The notes: a model not told the origin generated them from the sequence alone. A stretch of 64,000 nt of DNA from Blautia glucerasea (GCF_020537505.1 NZ_JAJBMO010000002.1:186001-250000), one strand, 5' to 3'; shown: positions 15,159-22,237, numbered from the stretch's first letter. Numbers and translations: made by a program.

Positions 15159-16018
15159 GCCCCCAGAAGACGATCCAGAAGGTCGTCGTTCTCCTTCCTG
15201 GCGATTGCGGTTCTGATTGATTCGTCCGGGAACTGCACCGGCAACGCCATTTTGATAATTCGGTTTATGATTCTGTCGTCGAAATTCAATTCTTCCATGC
15301 GGCAATTACTTGTAAAAATTGTCACACGCTTTTCGATCATGCGTCCGTTTAAGATATTATAAAAACGCTCATTGATCCAGGGTTTCACGGCTTCGACGCC
15401 GATGTCGTCGATCACCAGGACGGGAACCGAAACGATTTCCTGGATCAATTTCTGTTCGGTTTCTTCGTTCTTCCATTCGCCGCCCCAGGTTGCTTTTATC
15501 TGATCCAGAATTTGAATTGTGGTCGCGAACTTTGCCGCGATGATCTTTTTCTGGATCAGGTCGTTTGCAATGGACACGGCCAGCCTGGTTTTACCGGATC
15601 CCTTTGTCTGTGAATAAAAATATAAGCCTTTGCCGGTTTCCCGGATCTCGTCGAACTGTTCCACGTACCGGGAAGCGATAACCTTCGCCATCTGGGCCAG
15701 TTCGCGATTCTCCTTCGTGCTATAACAGTCGGTTTTGAAATTCTCGACCGTGTGGCCTTCAAATTCCTTCGGGATAGTGGCGAAGGACAGCTTTCTTTCG
15801 ATTGCCTGGCGTTCGAAGATTCCGCATTTGCACCGGCGACAAAATTCGTACCCGTCCGGGCCTGTCACCATTTCCCAGCCGCTATCATGGCAAATCGGGC
15901 AATTATATTTCGGTGTCTGATCGTCCGGCGTTTCTTCGGAACCGTTCAAGCGCCGCGCTCGTCGTGCCATCAGGTCGGGAAACATTTTGTTCATTGTCTC
16001 CTGGATTGATTCTTCCAT
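15155..16018 (-). CDS. DnaC-like helicase loader ATPase
   Basis: Start at 16018 (287 aa) with AAAGGGGG upstream. It has an N-terminal zinc knuckle (CPICHDSGW with CRRCKCG at about residues 40-66), Walker A (QTKGSGKT, about 137-144) and Walker B (VLVIDDIG, about 200-207). A sensor-like TSNCRMEEL and an arginine-rich INRIIK follow. DnaC/DnaI proteins load the replicative helicase at the origin opened by the initiator. No phage helicase is seen, so it probably recruits host DnaB/DnaC. The start lies inside the end of the replisome-organizer gene. Confidence 0.92.
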   Translation of the reverse strand: MEESIQETMNKMFPDLMARRARRLNGSEETPDDQTPKYNCPICHDSGWEMVTGPDGYEFCRRCKCGIFERQAIERKLSFATIPKEFEGHTVENFKTDCYSTKENRELAQMAKVIASRYVEQFDEIRETGKGLYFYSQTKGSGKTRLAVSIANDLIQKKIIAAKFATTIQILDQIKATWGGEWKNEETEQKLIQEIVSVPVLVIDDIGVEAVKPWINERFYNILNGRMIEKRVTIFTSNCRMEELNFDDRIINRIIKMALPVQFPDESIRTAIARKENDDLLDRLLGA

Positions 16019-16976
16019 TTGCGGATCCCCCTTTGTTTTGATATGTGCCTTCAAGCGTCTTCAAGGCGTTTGTTTTATTTATCAGCCAGTCGAAGGAACA
16101 ACCGTTCCATTTCCCATTTCTGCCGGAAAGAAAGTCGCTGTTCTGTGCCGCCTGGAAAATGATGTGTAATTTTTTTTCGGGTTCCAGCCCCGGAAAGATT
16201 TTCAGTTTGTCCAGTTCTTTCACCAGGGAACGGATCTTCGCCTTCCTGGTATCATTCAATCCGCGGATTCCTGGAAGGGCTGGACAGGTATTTCGAAAGT
16301 CTTCCACGATCAGGTCATAAGATAACCGATCCGTTTTCTTCGGTTTTTCCGGTTCGCGGTCAGGAACTTCGGATTTTTTTCCCGAAGTTTCGACTATATC
16401 TTCGTTAGAAGATATATTATATATATCTATATTCTTATTCTTATTCTGTTCCGTGATTTCACGATTTGTCACGCGTGATGTAACGTGACGCGTCACGCCA
16501 TCGGTCACGATTTCAGCTTCTTCTTTCGGCAAAACCGCCGGTTCTTCCTGGGGTTCTGACTTTTCTTCCGGCTGTGACATTCCCAGAAGGGCGCGTTTCT
16601 TTTCGCGCTGTCTCTGCTGTCTGATCCGGTTTTGTTCTCTGATTCTCTCCATGCCTTCGCTGTTCTGGTTCGCTTCGAAGTTGGTTATGTAGATCCCTTT
16701 TTCGGTTCTCTCGATCATGTGGAACTTCTCGAAGGTCGTAAGGGCCAGGCGGACGGTTGCCAGCGGCTTATTAAAAATAGTCGCCAGCATTTCGTCAGAA
16801 TATGGGAATTCGTCTTCGATCAAGACAAGACCCTTCGCGTTGCATTTACCGGCAAGCGCAAGAATACGGATCCACACGACCAGTATCGCGTCGCCTTCCG
16901 GCATGGATTGAATGATTTTGATTTTATCGTCGTCAAACATATCTACACGAAGTTTGATCCAGTTAATTTCCGCCAT
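15903..16976 (-). CDS. Phage replisome organizer (initiator)
   Basis: A 357-residue protein. Residues 1-125 match the N-terminal domain of Firmicutes phage replisome organizers: INWIKLRVDMFDDDKIKIIQ, then an LTTFEKFHMIERTEKGIYI winged helix (key stretch FEKFHMIE). A low-complexity linker follows (about 130-200), then a DnaD-like C-terminal part (YDLIVEDFRNTCPALPGIRG). It binds the phage origin and brings in the DnaC-like loader encoded next. The linker DNA is AT-rich with repeated GTCACG, a likely origin. It starts 13 bases after tubZ, with AAGGCGGTG as ribosome site. Confidence 0.9.
   Translation of the reverse strand: MAEINWIKLRVDMFDDDKIKIIQSMPEGDAILVVWIRILALAGKCNAKGLVLIEDEFPYSDEMLATIFNKPLATVRLALTTFEKFHMIERTEKGIYITNFEANQNSEGMERIREQNRIRQQRQREKKRALLGMSQPEEKSEPQEEPAVLPKEEAEIVTDGVTRHVTSRVTNREITEQNKNKNIDIYNISSNEDIVETSGKKSEVPDREPEKPKKTDRLSYDLIVEDFRNTCPALPGIRGLNDTRKAKIRSLVKELDKLKIFPGLEPEKKLHIIFQAAQNSDFLSGRNGKWNGCSFDWLINKTNALKTLEGTYQNKGGSANGRINPGDNEQNVSRPDGTTSAALERFRRNAGRSDTEI
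16409..16515. other. Putative phage replication origin inside the initiator gene
   Basis: An AT-rich tract (16409-16448, with GATATATTATATATATC) is followed by repeated GTCACG/CGTGAC boxes between 16451 and 16515 (for example GTCACG at 16468, 16492 and 16504, and CGTGAC at 16484). Lambda-type origins lie in the linker region of the initiator gene in just this form: iterons next to a melting tract. Here the DNA codes for the low-complexity linker of the replisome organizer. Binding and start of replication are inferred. Confidence 0.5.
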
Positions 16977-16989
16977 AAAAACACCGCCT

Positions 16990-18024
16990 TTATAAATACT
17001 TGCTCATAATGTCCCGTTTTGATTTTGGTTTCGGGGCTTCCGCCGCCTTCTTCGGCGGCTCCAGATCGTCCAGGAAGTTAATTGATTTCTTCATCCGGGT
17101 TTCTCTGGTTGCTGTCAGGTTCTTTTCGATCACCTCTTTGTTTTCATCCACTTTTTTATACACAATATCCAGACGTGATTGTGGATAAGTCAGCCCCGAA
17201 ATACAACAAATTGTGATTCCTTCGTCATTGAAGGTCTGGAAGGTGTCGATCGGGGTTCCGATCGCTTTTTCCAGTTCCGGCATGGTTACACCGTCCGACA
17301 ATGACGCTGTGATGTATTTAACGGCTCTGTCGCCCTCGATAGGGGCGTAAGGGTTATCTTGTATAGCCTTAATCGTTTCGGCGCTGTTTTTGGCCTTTCT
17401 GGACGTCACAAGGGCCATTCCGTGGGCGCTTAGTGTCTCCATGATTTCGGCCTTGTCAATATTGCCCTTCACGCTCTTGTGTTTCTCCGGCACTTCCAGG
17501 AACGAACAGAAGTCGTCCACGAAGGAAGTATTGATTGACAATTTTTCCGCCCGGTCGTTGTCCAGGATGAAGCAAGCGGCCGTTCCGGCGATTTCTGTCA
17601 ACTCTGAAAAACAGTCGTAAGAATTGATATGCGCCTTCACGCTTTCATTCTGCCCCGGAACAATCGTGATCGCTCCGATGGCGCGGCCTTCGTCGATTAA
17701 AAGGTCAATCAACATCGGGCCGGCTCCTGAACCGGTTCCGCCGCCGCTGGCGAAGATAACGAACGTCAGATCCGCCTTGATTTTGGTTTCAATCTCTGCC
17801 GCGATACGGTCGAAGTCGTCGATCACAAGCTGTTTCGCCTTCCGCCGGTTCTTATTGCAACCTTCACCGCCCGGAATGTGGTATTTATATTTTGCGTGTT
17901 CCAGGGTGTCAAGGTCTTCCTGGGACGTGTTGATGTAAAGGACATTAAAGCCCCGATCTTCGAAAAGCTGTCCAATGTTGCCGCCGGCCTGGCCGACCGC
18001 TACAAAAGCAATTTTATTTTTCAT
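16990..18024 (-). CDS. Tubulin/FtsZ-like GTPase, TubZ-like
   Basis: The ATG at 18024 (344 aa) has AAGGGAG upstream. The N-terminal AFVAVGQAGGNIGQLF is the first nucleotide-binding loop. SGGGTGSGAG at residues 93-102 is the tubulin signature. GNIDKAE near residue 187 fits the catalytic T7 loop (NxDxxE). Unlike host FtsZ it is short, and it ends in a Lys/Arg/Pro-rich tail (PPKKAAEAPKPKSKRDIMSK). TubZ proteins form filaments that move plasmids, with TubR on a repeated centromere. A wHTH gene and a repeat array lie directly upstream. A role in phage positioning (PhuZ-like) is the alternative. Confidence 0.9.
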   Translation of the reverse strand: MKNKIAFVAVGQAGGNIGQLFEDRGFNVLYINTSQEDLDTLEHAKYKYHIPGGEGCNKNRRKAKQLVIDDFDRIAAEIETKIKADLTFVIFASGGGTGSGAGPMLIDLLIDEGRAIGAITIVPGQNESVKAHINSYDCFSELTEIAGTAACFILDNDRAEKLSINTSFVDDFCSFLEVPEKHKSVKGNIDKAEIMETLSAHGMALVTSRKAKNSAETIKAIQDNPYAPIEGDRAVKYITASLSDGVTMPELEKAIGTPIDTFQTFNDEGITICCISGLTYPQSRLDIVYKKVDENKEVIEKNLTATRETRMKKSINFLDDLEPPKKAAEAPKPKSKRDIMSKYL

Positions 18025-18089
18025 GTTCTGATTCTCCCTTCGTGGTATTATCGGACGTTTTCCGTCCGGTTGTCGTTTCTGTTCTGGCG

Positions 18090-18347
18090 TCACTTCGTTT
18101 CATGCTTCGCCCCTTCCAGGAATTCCCGTCCGGTGTCCGTGATGAAGAACGTGTCCGCCCGGCCTTCTTTCAAGCCGCGGCCGATATATCCGGCGTCTTC
18201 GAATTCCTTGATTTTTTTGAAAATTGTGTTCGGCTTATAGCCGAATTCTTCCGTGTCGGAAATCTCCTGAACCGACATTGAAGATAATTTGTTCGTCGCC
18301 CCGTTCTGGGAAAGGATTGACAAAACGATAAAGCCTAGTCTGTTCAA
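18090..18347 (-). CDS. Winged-helix protein, TubR-like centromere-binding candidate
   Basis: An 85-residue winged helix: LGFIVLSILSQNGATNKLSS, a recognition segment (GYKPNTIFKKIKEFEDAGYI) and a wing (GRADTFFITDTGREFL). Length and fold match TubR proteins (about 100 aa) and also small PadR/ArsR-type regulators. Its place between tubZ and the 10-bp iterons supports TubR. It probably binds the iterons, both to hold filaments and to repress its own operon. Sequence identity to known TubR cannot be checked here. Confidence 0.72.
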   Translation of the reverse strand: MNRLGFIVLSILSQNGATNKLSSMSVQEISDTEEFGYKPNTIFKKIKEFEDAGYIGRGLKEGRADTFFITDTGREFLEGAKHETK

Positions 18348-18365
18348 AGTTTCACCGCCTTTTTT

Positions 18366-18455
18366 CTCTGATTTGCTCTGATAAACTCTGATAAACTCTG
18401 ATAAACTCTGATAAAGTCGGATTTACTCTGATAAACTCTGATTTATTCTGATTTA
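18366..18455. repeat. Nine 10-bp iterons, tubC-like centromere
   Basis: Nine consecutive 10-base units fill 18366-18455. Five are exactly CTCTGATAAA (starts 18376, 18386, 18396, 18406, 18426). The others are CTCTGATTTG, GTCGGATTTA, CTCTGATTTA and TTCTGATTTA. There are no spacers, so it is not a CRISPR array. The period is close to one DNA turn, so bound proteins would line one face. It lies just upstream of the TubR-like gene, where tubC sites occur, and covers the likely promoter of that operon. The last units overlap the stop of the next gene upstream. Confidence 0.85.
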
Positions 18456-18683
18456 TTCTTCCAGCGGCCGCGGCTGTCCGCGTTCCGCGACGACTTCTTC
18501 GAAAGTTCTATCGCCTAACATTCGTTTACCTTCCACGCGCCCACATTTCGGACACTTGCCGTTTGAAATGCACGAAAGGAATGTGAAACCACAAGTACAA
18601 TAGACTTTCCAGAATGGATCCGTTGCCTTTGTGATTCCGTCTATGCAATACGGGGCTTCCCTTGTATTTCTAACGATTGACAT
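18453..18683 (-). CDS. Small zinc-ribbon phage protein
   Basis: A 76-residue protein with a clear zinc ribbon: YCTCGFTFLS and KCPKCGRV give two CxC/CxxC pairs at about residues 28-46. The rest is short and charged. The ATG has AGGGG upstream. Its stop falls in the last iteron of the tubC-like array. It ends the upstream part of the early operon. Function unknown; ribbons of this type often bind nucleic acid. Confidence 0.62.
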   Translation of the reverse strand: MSIVRNTREAPYCIDGITKATDPFWKVYCTCGFTFLSCISNGKCPKCGRVEGKRMLGDRTFEEVVAERGQPRPLEE

Positions 18684-18705
18684 TTCTTCACGTTTCCCCT
18701 ATAAT
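18677..18705 (+). promoter_or_regulatory. Perfect consensus plus-strand promoter of small RNA candidate 2
   Basis: TTGACA (18677-18682), 17 bases, TATAAT (18700-18705), then TATTAAAGG. Both hexamers match the sigma-70 consensus exactly. It points right while all nearby genes point left. The -35 overlaps the start codon region of the zinc-ribbon gene. Confidence 0.75.
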
Positions 18706-18711
18706 TATTAA

Positions 18712-18787
18712 AGGCTGTGTCCAAAACGCGGCCAACATCGGGCGCAACGTGTCAGGGTTCCAATCTTTGACGTTGCGCCTTTGCTTT
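18712..18787 (+). ncRNA. Candidate small RNA 2 (about 75 nt)
   Basis: The predicted transcript starts near 18712 (AAGGCTGTGTCC). It ends in a perfect 10-bp stem, GGCGCAACGT (18741-18750) with ACGTTGCGCC (18770-18779), followed by TTTGCTTT. It has no useful reading frame and fills a gap between two minus-strand genes. Candidate 1 near 8.6 kb has the same promoter geometry and similar first bases. Strong promoter and hairpin are seen; that it is a regulatory RNA is inferred. The U-run is imperfect, so the hairpin could be only a structural element. Confidence 0.52.
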
Positions 18788-18959
18788 ATGCTGAATTTTT
18801 CGCCCCGATCGCGCGGTCTGTCATAATGCCGATTGTCAGGGCGTCCAGGGTTTCCGAAAGTGCGGCGTCAAGTTCCTTCGGCGTTTTGATTCCGAAACCC
18901 TCTAAAATGCTTTTTAAGTTCTCAACCTGGCCGTTCTGGCCTTCGTTTGTTTTCTTCAT
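18786..18959 (-). CDS. Small phage protein of unknown function
   Basis: A 57-residue frame with a strong start (AAGGCGGTGAGAGT before ATG at 18959). It reads MKKTNEGQNGQVENLKSILE and continues with a helical ELDAALSETLDALTIGIMTD segment. The product is almost wholly helical, and the good ribosome site and tight spacing to the next gene support coding. No family is recognised. It ends just beyond the hairpin of small RNA candidate 2 on the other strand. Confidence 0.65.
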   Translation of the reverse strand: MKKTNEGQNGQVENLKSILEGFGIKTPKELDAALSETLDALTIGIMTDRAIGAKNSA

Positions 18960-18971
18960 ACTCTCACCGCC

Positions 18972-19484
18972 TTAATAGTATTCATCCGGGGCCGTAACGT
19001 GGAACCAGACATTCGTTCCATTCTGCCGCCAGTCAACGCGAAGATATTCAAATTCCTTCGTGACCGTCTTGTCGATGTCGGCTTCGGTTCTGTCGTCGTC
19101 CAGGTACTTTTTGAACTTCCTTGTCCGGCCGTTGGCTTTTAAGATGATCCATTCGCGGCCGATCTGCCAGCGAATGTTTTTCTGAATTTCTTCGTCCCAT
19201 TCCGGGAAAGAACAATACTGATATTCGCGGACGAAATGAACCGCTTTCGGGTACATAGTGATTTTCGTGTTCATTCCGACACTGTTCATGTACTTTACGC
19301 AATGGGCGGCGAACAGTTCTTTCTGATCGGATGTAAGGTCTTCATATCCAGGCGTTTTTCTAATATCGAAGCCGTGAATAAAAAGAATGTCTTCGGCGGC
19401 GCGTAAACAGTAATCAGAACGGCCGCACGTTTCGTATAATCTGCATACGCCCTTGTAGGACGTGTTGATCGTTGGTTTATACAT
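18972..19484 (-). CDS. Phage protein of unknown function
   Basis: Start at 19484 (170 aa) with GGAAAGGTGG. It contains several cysteines (YKGVCRLYETCGRSDYCLRA), a possible small metal-binding cluster, then an acidic-aromatic region (REYQYCSFPEWDEEI) and a beta-rich end. It lies directly downstream of the DGR variable-protein gene and its paired hairpins. Whether it works with that protein is unknown. No family is recognised. Confidence 0.6.
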   Translation of the reverse strand: MYKPTINTSYKGVCRLYETCGRSDYCLRAAEDILFIHGFDIRKTPGYEDLTSDQKELFAAHCVKYMNSVGMNTKITMYPKAVHFVREYQYCSFPEWDEEIQKNIRWQIGREWIILKANGRTRKFKKYLDDDRTEADIDKTVTKEFEYLRVDWRQNGTNVWFHVTAPDEYY

Positions 19485-19498
19485 GGTTCCACCTTTCC

Positions 19499-19532
19499 GG
19501 CCCTTACGGGCCAATTAACGCGCTATCGCGCG
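19499..19532. repeat. Two short hairpins downstream of the variable region
   Basis: Two small perfect inverted repeats lie right after the variable-protein stop: GGCCC-4-GGGCC (19499-19512) and CGCGC-4-GCGCG (19519-19532). The second is 15 bases from the stop codon at 19548. DGR target sites carry a GC-rich hairpin with a 4-base loop just behind the variable repeat, which guides retrohoming. The match supports a DGR target, though short GC hairpins also occur by chance. Confidence 0.55.
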
Positions 19533-19547
19533 GAATACAGATTTCAG

Positions 19548-20519
19548 TTACCGGATAACAGGTTCCCCTAAACAAGCGGAGAAGAAGCCGAGGTTCGACC
19601 CGACGTGCGAACGAGGGCCGTACAAGGACAACGCGGAAGGGCCAGCGCTCGAAGTGCTGAGGTAACTGCCAGAGACGTAACACACCGCTTCGTCCAGGTC
19701 TGCGTCAGCCGCGAACCAGGCGTCGTCTTTGTCCATGCCTTCGGTGATGATCCCTAAATCCTTTAAGATCTCCGGGATCTTGTCCGCTGGAAGATCTACA
19801 ACCACGTCGCGGCGTCTCACCGCGTCCCAGCCTTCCACTTCGCCGGACGTTGTAATCATCAAGCCGTCTTCGCCTGGGCCAATCTTTACCGGATCCGGGA
19901 ACGGAAGATCGTCAATGTGAACTTCCTTGAATTCCTGGCTTCTTTTGGAAAGGTCGGCTTCCGGGTGTGCCGCGTCATTGTCTGGCATATACTGGAAGAC
20001 GCCATTCTTTAAGCGTATACCGGCGATCATTTTCCAAACCAGGCCGACCACATCAGCGACGCCCGTTTCTTTGTTCCCGTTATGGAACCAGGAAGCCGGG
20101 CCGGATCCGGTCAGTGTCCGCCAGGTGTTCGGGACTTCGATTCCGACTTCGGTTTCGTCATTGTAATAATGTCCTTTCCAGGTGTTCCCGTGGACATCCT
20201 GGTTCGTGTGCTTTCTTAACCAGTTCCATTCGATGGCGGTCATTAAGTGCCAGCCGGCGCCCTTCTTTCTACAAGCCGCGATCGCGTCGTCCATGTCGAT
20301 AGATACCTTCGGATCCATCAGCGGCAACGAATACGCGCGGCCGTTCTGGACGCAATTCACGAAGCGGCTAAGATATACGGCGTCATACTCAACGCCACGG
20401 ACGAAGAACATTCTGTCGGCTTCTTCCGGCGTCTTCGCCGTGTTCTCAACCTTTAACATGATGGATGGAATCCCCATGTCGTCATATTTCAAAACAACGC
20501 TTTCCTTTGTGTTACTCAT
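19548..20519 (-). CDS. DGR variable protein, formylglycine-generating/C-type-lectin fold
   Basis: A 323-residue protein with AGGAAATAAG before the ATG. The middle carries hallmarks of the lectin-fold family: GAGWHLMTAIEWNWLRKH at about residue 87 and DVVGLVWKMIAG at about 160 (the usual GNVWEW position). The C-terminus (about 282-318) aligns with DGR variable regions of the form GGSW...ALNLNNPRS...GFR: here SGSYLSTSS, ALSLYGPRS, HVGSNLGFF. The Asn-rich template positions are changed, as adenine mutagenesis would cause. It probably is a binding or display protein. It has no signal peptide. No reverse transcriptase is seen in the window. Confidence 0.85.
   Translation of the reverse strand: MSNTKESVVLKYDDMGIPSIMLKVENTAKTPEEADRMFFVRGVEYDAVYLSRFVNCVQNGRAYSLPLMDPKVSIDMDDAIAACRKKGAGWHLMTAIEWNWLRKHTNQDVHGNTWKGHYYNDETEVGIEVPNTWRTLTGSGPASWFHNGNKETGVADVVGLVWKMIAGIRLKNGVFQYMPDNDAAHPEADLSKRSQEFKEVHIDDLPFPDPVKIGPGEDGLMITTSGEVEGWDAVRRRDVVVDLPADKIPEILKDLGIITEGMDKDDAWFAADADLDEAVCYVSGSYLSTSSAGPSALSLYGPRSHVGSNLGFFSACLGEPVIR
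19565..19676 (-). repeat. Probable DGR variable region (VR)
   Basis: Codons for residues about 282-318 of the lectin-fold protein. Positions expected to be AAC/AAT in a template are here TAC, CTC, AGC, TCG, CAC and GTC, changes that A-to-N mutation explains, between conserved GGC/GGG and CGT codons. No second copy is visible in the window, so the template and reverse transcriptase must lie elsewhere if the system works. The limits are estimates. Confidence 0.6.
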
Positions 20520-20755
20520 TCGCTTATTTCCTCACTTTCCTTTTTGTCGAACATTCCCAGGCGCGCGCCCAACTCGACGCAACCCAGAACAATTTGTGTC
20601 AGGTCTTTTCCAGATACGCCGACCATTTCAAAACTTAACGTCGATTCGCCGTTCGGTTCATCCTTGATCTTGCAGAAGAAACCCTTTTCGACGGTTTCGC
20701 TTGTGCCGTCGGTGTAGTTGAAAACAAAATTCTTGATTTCCTTTTCCTGTGCCAT
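20516..20755 (-). CDS. Small phage protein of unknown function
   Basis: A 79-residue protein, AGGAGAATAAG upstream. It starts with a strand-rich KNFVFNYTDGTSETVEKGFF segment and ends in a helical, acidic tail (FDKKESEEISE). The stop overlaps the start of the variable-protein gene by four bases, so the two are coupled. It may help fold or assemble that protein, but this rests on position only. Confidence 0.6.
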   Translation of the reverse strand: MAQEKEIKNFVFNYTDGTSETVEKGFFCKIKDEPNGESTLSFEMVGVSGKDLTQIVLGCVELGARLGMFDKKESEEISE

Positions 20756-20759
20756 GCTC

Positions 20760-21047
20760 TTATTCTCCTTCCTTCGGAAGAATCAGTTCGGACACATGGA
20801 ACAGATAACCCAGTGAACCGATCTTTCCATAAACGACTTCGTTGTCGATCGGGACGTCAAAGCCCTGGGAACCGGTGCGGATCGCGTACATCATCGCGGC
20901 CGGGTTGCCGTTGCTATCCATCCAGGAAAGGCCGCCGGTTACATTCTGCCAGTAGTCTTCGATTATGAAGTCGGCGCCGCCGAACTTCGGGATCTCGTTT
21001 CTGACCTTCACGGTCTGTCCGGCGAACCGGAATTTTTCTCTTGTCAT
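20760..21047 (-). CDS. Small phage protein of unknown function
   Basis: A 95-residue protein with AAAGGAAATAAG upstream. It looks like a small beta barrel (REKFRFAGQTVKVRNEIPKF, DFIIEDYW, GKIGSLGYLFHVSELIL). It lies between two other unknown genes and upstream of the DGR target, four bases from the next gene. It could be a domain similar to phage accessory tail or surface proteins, but no family is recognised. Confidence 0.58.
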   Translation of the reverse strand: MTREKFRFAGQTVKVRNEIPKFGGADFIIEDYWQNVTGGLSWMDSNGNPAAMMYAIRTGSQGFDVPIDNEVVYGKIGSLGYLFHVSELILPKEGE

Positions 21048-21051
21048 TTGC

Positions 21052-21924
21052 TTATTTCCTTTCTATCTTCACCGCATAGCCGCGGCGTTTTAACTCAATC
21101 ACAAGTTCCTTTGTCTTTTCGGCTTTCAGTTTTTCCAGGTGGGCCATATGCTTTTTATAACCTTCTGATCGCGTCGGATCCTTCATCCGGTGAAGATTGT
21201 CTTCCGGCGCAAGGTCGAATAATTCCCAACAAGAAATAACGCGTGTGTCCTTTTTGTTCAAAATAACAATCCAGTTCATGTTGAGATCGTAATATACCCG
21301 GCCGCGATACACCCGGCCGTCGTACCAGTAACGGAAGTATTTAACGTCGCCGTTGTGAATTTCTTTTCCGTCGCGATCCAGGCCATACTGGCCTTCGTGG
21401 CCTTGCCCGTCCAGCGCGTGAAGATCAAAATTCATGTCGGTTTGCGGATAGTGGCACGATTCAACGTATCGCGCTTTTACCCATTCTTCCGCGGTCTTTG
21501 TCCTTATACTGGATTTGTCTTCGACTTCCACAAGGGTTTTTAATTTCTTGACAATCAGGTTCATATATTTTTCATATTGAAGCCCGATCAGATACGGCAT
21601 TTTTCGCCGTTTATCAAAATCATAAAAACCGCCGTGTGGGTTTTCGTGGACAATGTCCTGATAGAAAACAATTTCGAATCCGGCCGGGAATCGCTGGGCC
21701 TTGAATTTTAAGTCCCTTCGTTTTCCTTCGATGTAATTCCTTCGAATTATCTTCGAAACGCTTTCGTCGTGGTGTACGTCGAAGCCTTCGTCTTTCAGCA
21801 TATTAAGGATTTTCCAAAAATACGCGTCGTGAACGAATTTCTGGTTCCGCCGCCATACGCCCGAAGGTCGTTCGGTTTCGTTATTGAACCGGAACATTGT
21901 GTCATAGATTCTAAAGTTATCCAT
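21052..21924 (-). CDS. Phage protein of unknown function (290 aa)
   Basis: ATG at 21924 is preferred; a TTG two codons upstream is possible, and AAAGGGAAAA precedes both. The protein is basic and aromatic-rich. It has a charged N-terminal part (VWRRNQKFVHDAYFWKILN), a SIRTKTAEEW segment, a middle with KYFRYWYDGRVYRGRVYYD, which looks like a small SH3-like barrel, and a basic C-terminal helix. No catalytic motif is evident. It is the second gene of the leftward early operon, so it acts soon after induction. Confidence 0.6.
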   Translation of the reverse strand: MDNFRIYDTMFRFNNETERPSGVWRRNQKFVHDAYFWKILNMLKDEGFDVHHDESVSKIIRRNYIEGKRRDLKFKAQRFPAGFEIVFYQDIVHENPHGGFYDFDKRRKMPYLIGLQYEKYMNLIVKKLKTLVEVEDKSSIRTKTAEEWVKARYVESCHYPQTDMNFDLHALDGQGHEGQYGLDRDGKEIHNGDVKYFRYWYDGRVYRGRVYYDLNMNWIVILNKKDTRVISCWELFDLAPEDNLHRMKDPTRSEGYKKHMAHLEKLKAEKTKELVIELKRRGYAVKIERK

Positions 21925-22009
21925 ATTCAATTTTCCCTTTCGCTTATTTCCAACATCTGCCGCCGATTGCAGTCGGCTTCCTGGCTATATGTCGAAGTGC
22001 TGGCGGTCT

Positions 22010-22204
22010 TTATCTGACCGCCATTGCAGTTTTGGCTAAGTCATTCGCATAAGCGGCGCCGGCTTCCATACCGTTCATATACGCCAGCATGACGATTTCG
22101 AACAGTGGGCGTTTACCACCAGGAACGCCTTTGATTACTTCACATAAACGTCTAGCGTCTGTGATCTGTTCGGAAGTTAAAGACTCTTTTTTGGTCTTAC
22201 CCAT
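22010..22204 (-). CDS. First gene of the leftward early operon, small unknown protein
   Basis: A 64-residue helical protein starting at 22204 with AGAAAGGAAGTG. It reads MGKTKKESLTSEQITDARRL, then CEVIKGVPGGKRPLFEIVML and a second helix. In temperate phages the first gene from the early promoter is often cro, but no helix-turn-helix is clear here. Its promoter at 22252-22280 is overlaid by repressor sites, so it is expressed when the repressor is off. Function unknown. Confidence 0.6.
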   Translation of the reverse strand: MGKTKKESLTSEQITDARRLCEVIKGVPGGKRPLFEIVMLAYMNGMEAGAAYANDLAKTAMAVR

Positions 22205-22237
22205 GAAATCACTTCCTTTCTGTGTGTGCTGTGTTTT

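Noticed and set aside
14829..15305. A longer HAD protein from the upstream ATG
   Set aside because: The extra 49 residues are low-complexity and fall in the out-of-frame coding sequence of the DnaC-like gene; the GTG at 15158 begins right at the HAD motif.
16990..18024. Host FtsZ gene
   Set aside because: It lies in the phage replication operon, is short with a basic tail, and has a wHTH gene and iterons before it, unlike chromosomal ftsZ.
18366..18455. CRISPR-like repeat array
   Set aside because: Units are 10 bp and touch each other without spacers; no cas gene is near. Position and context fit a centromere.
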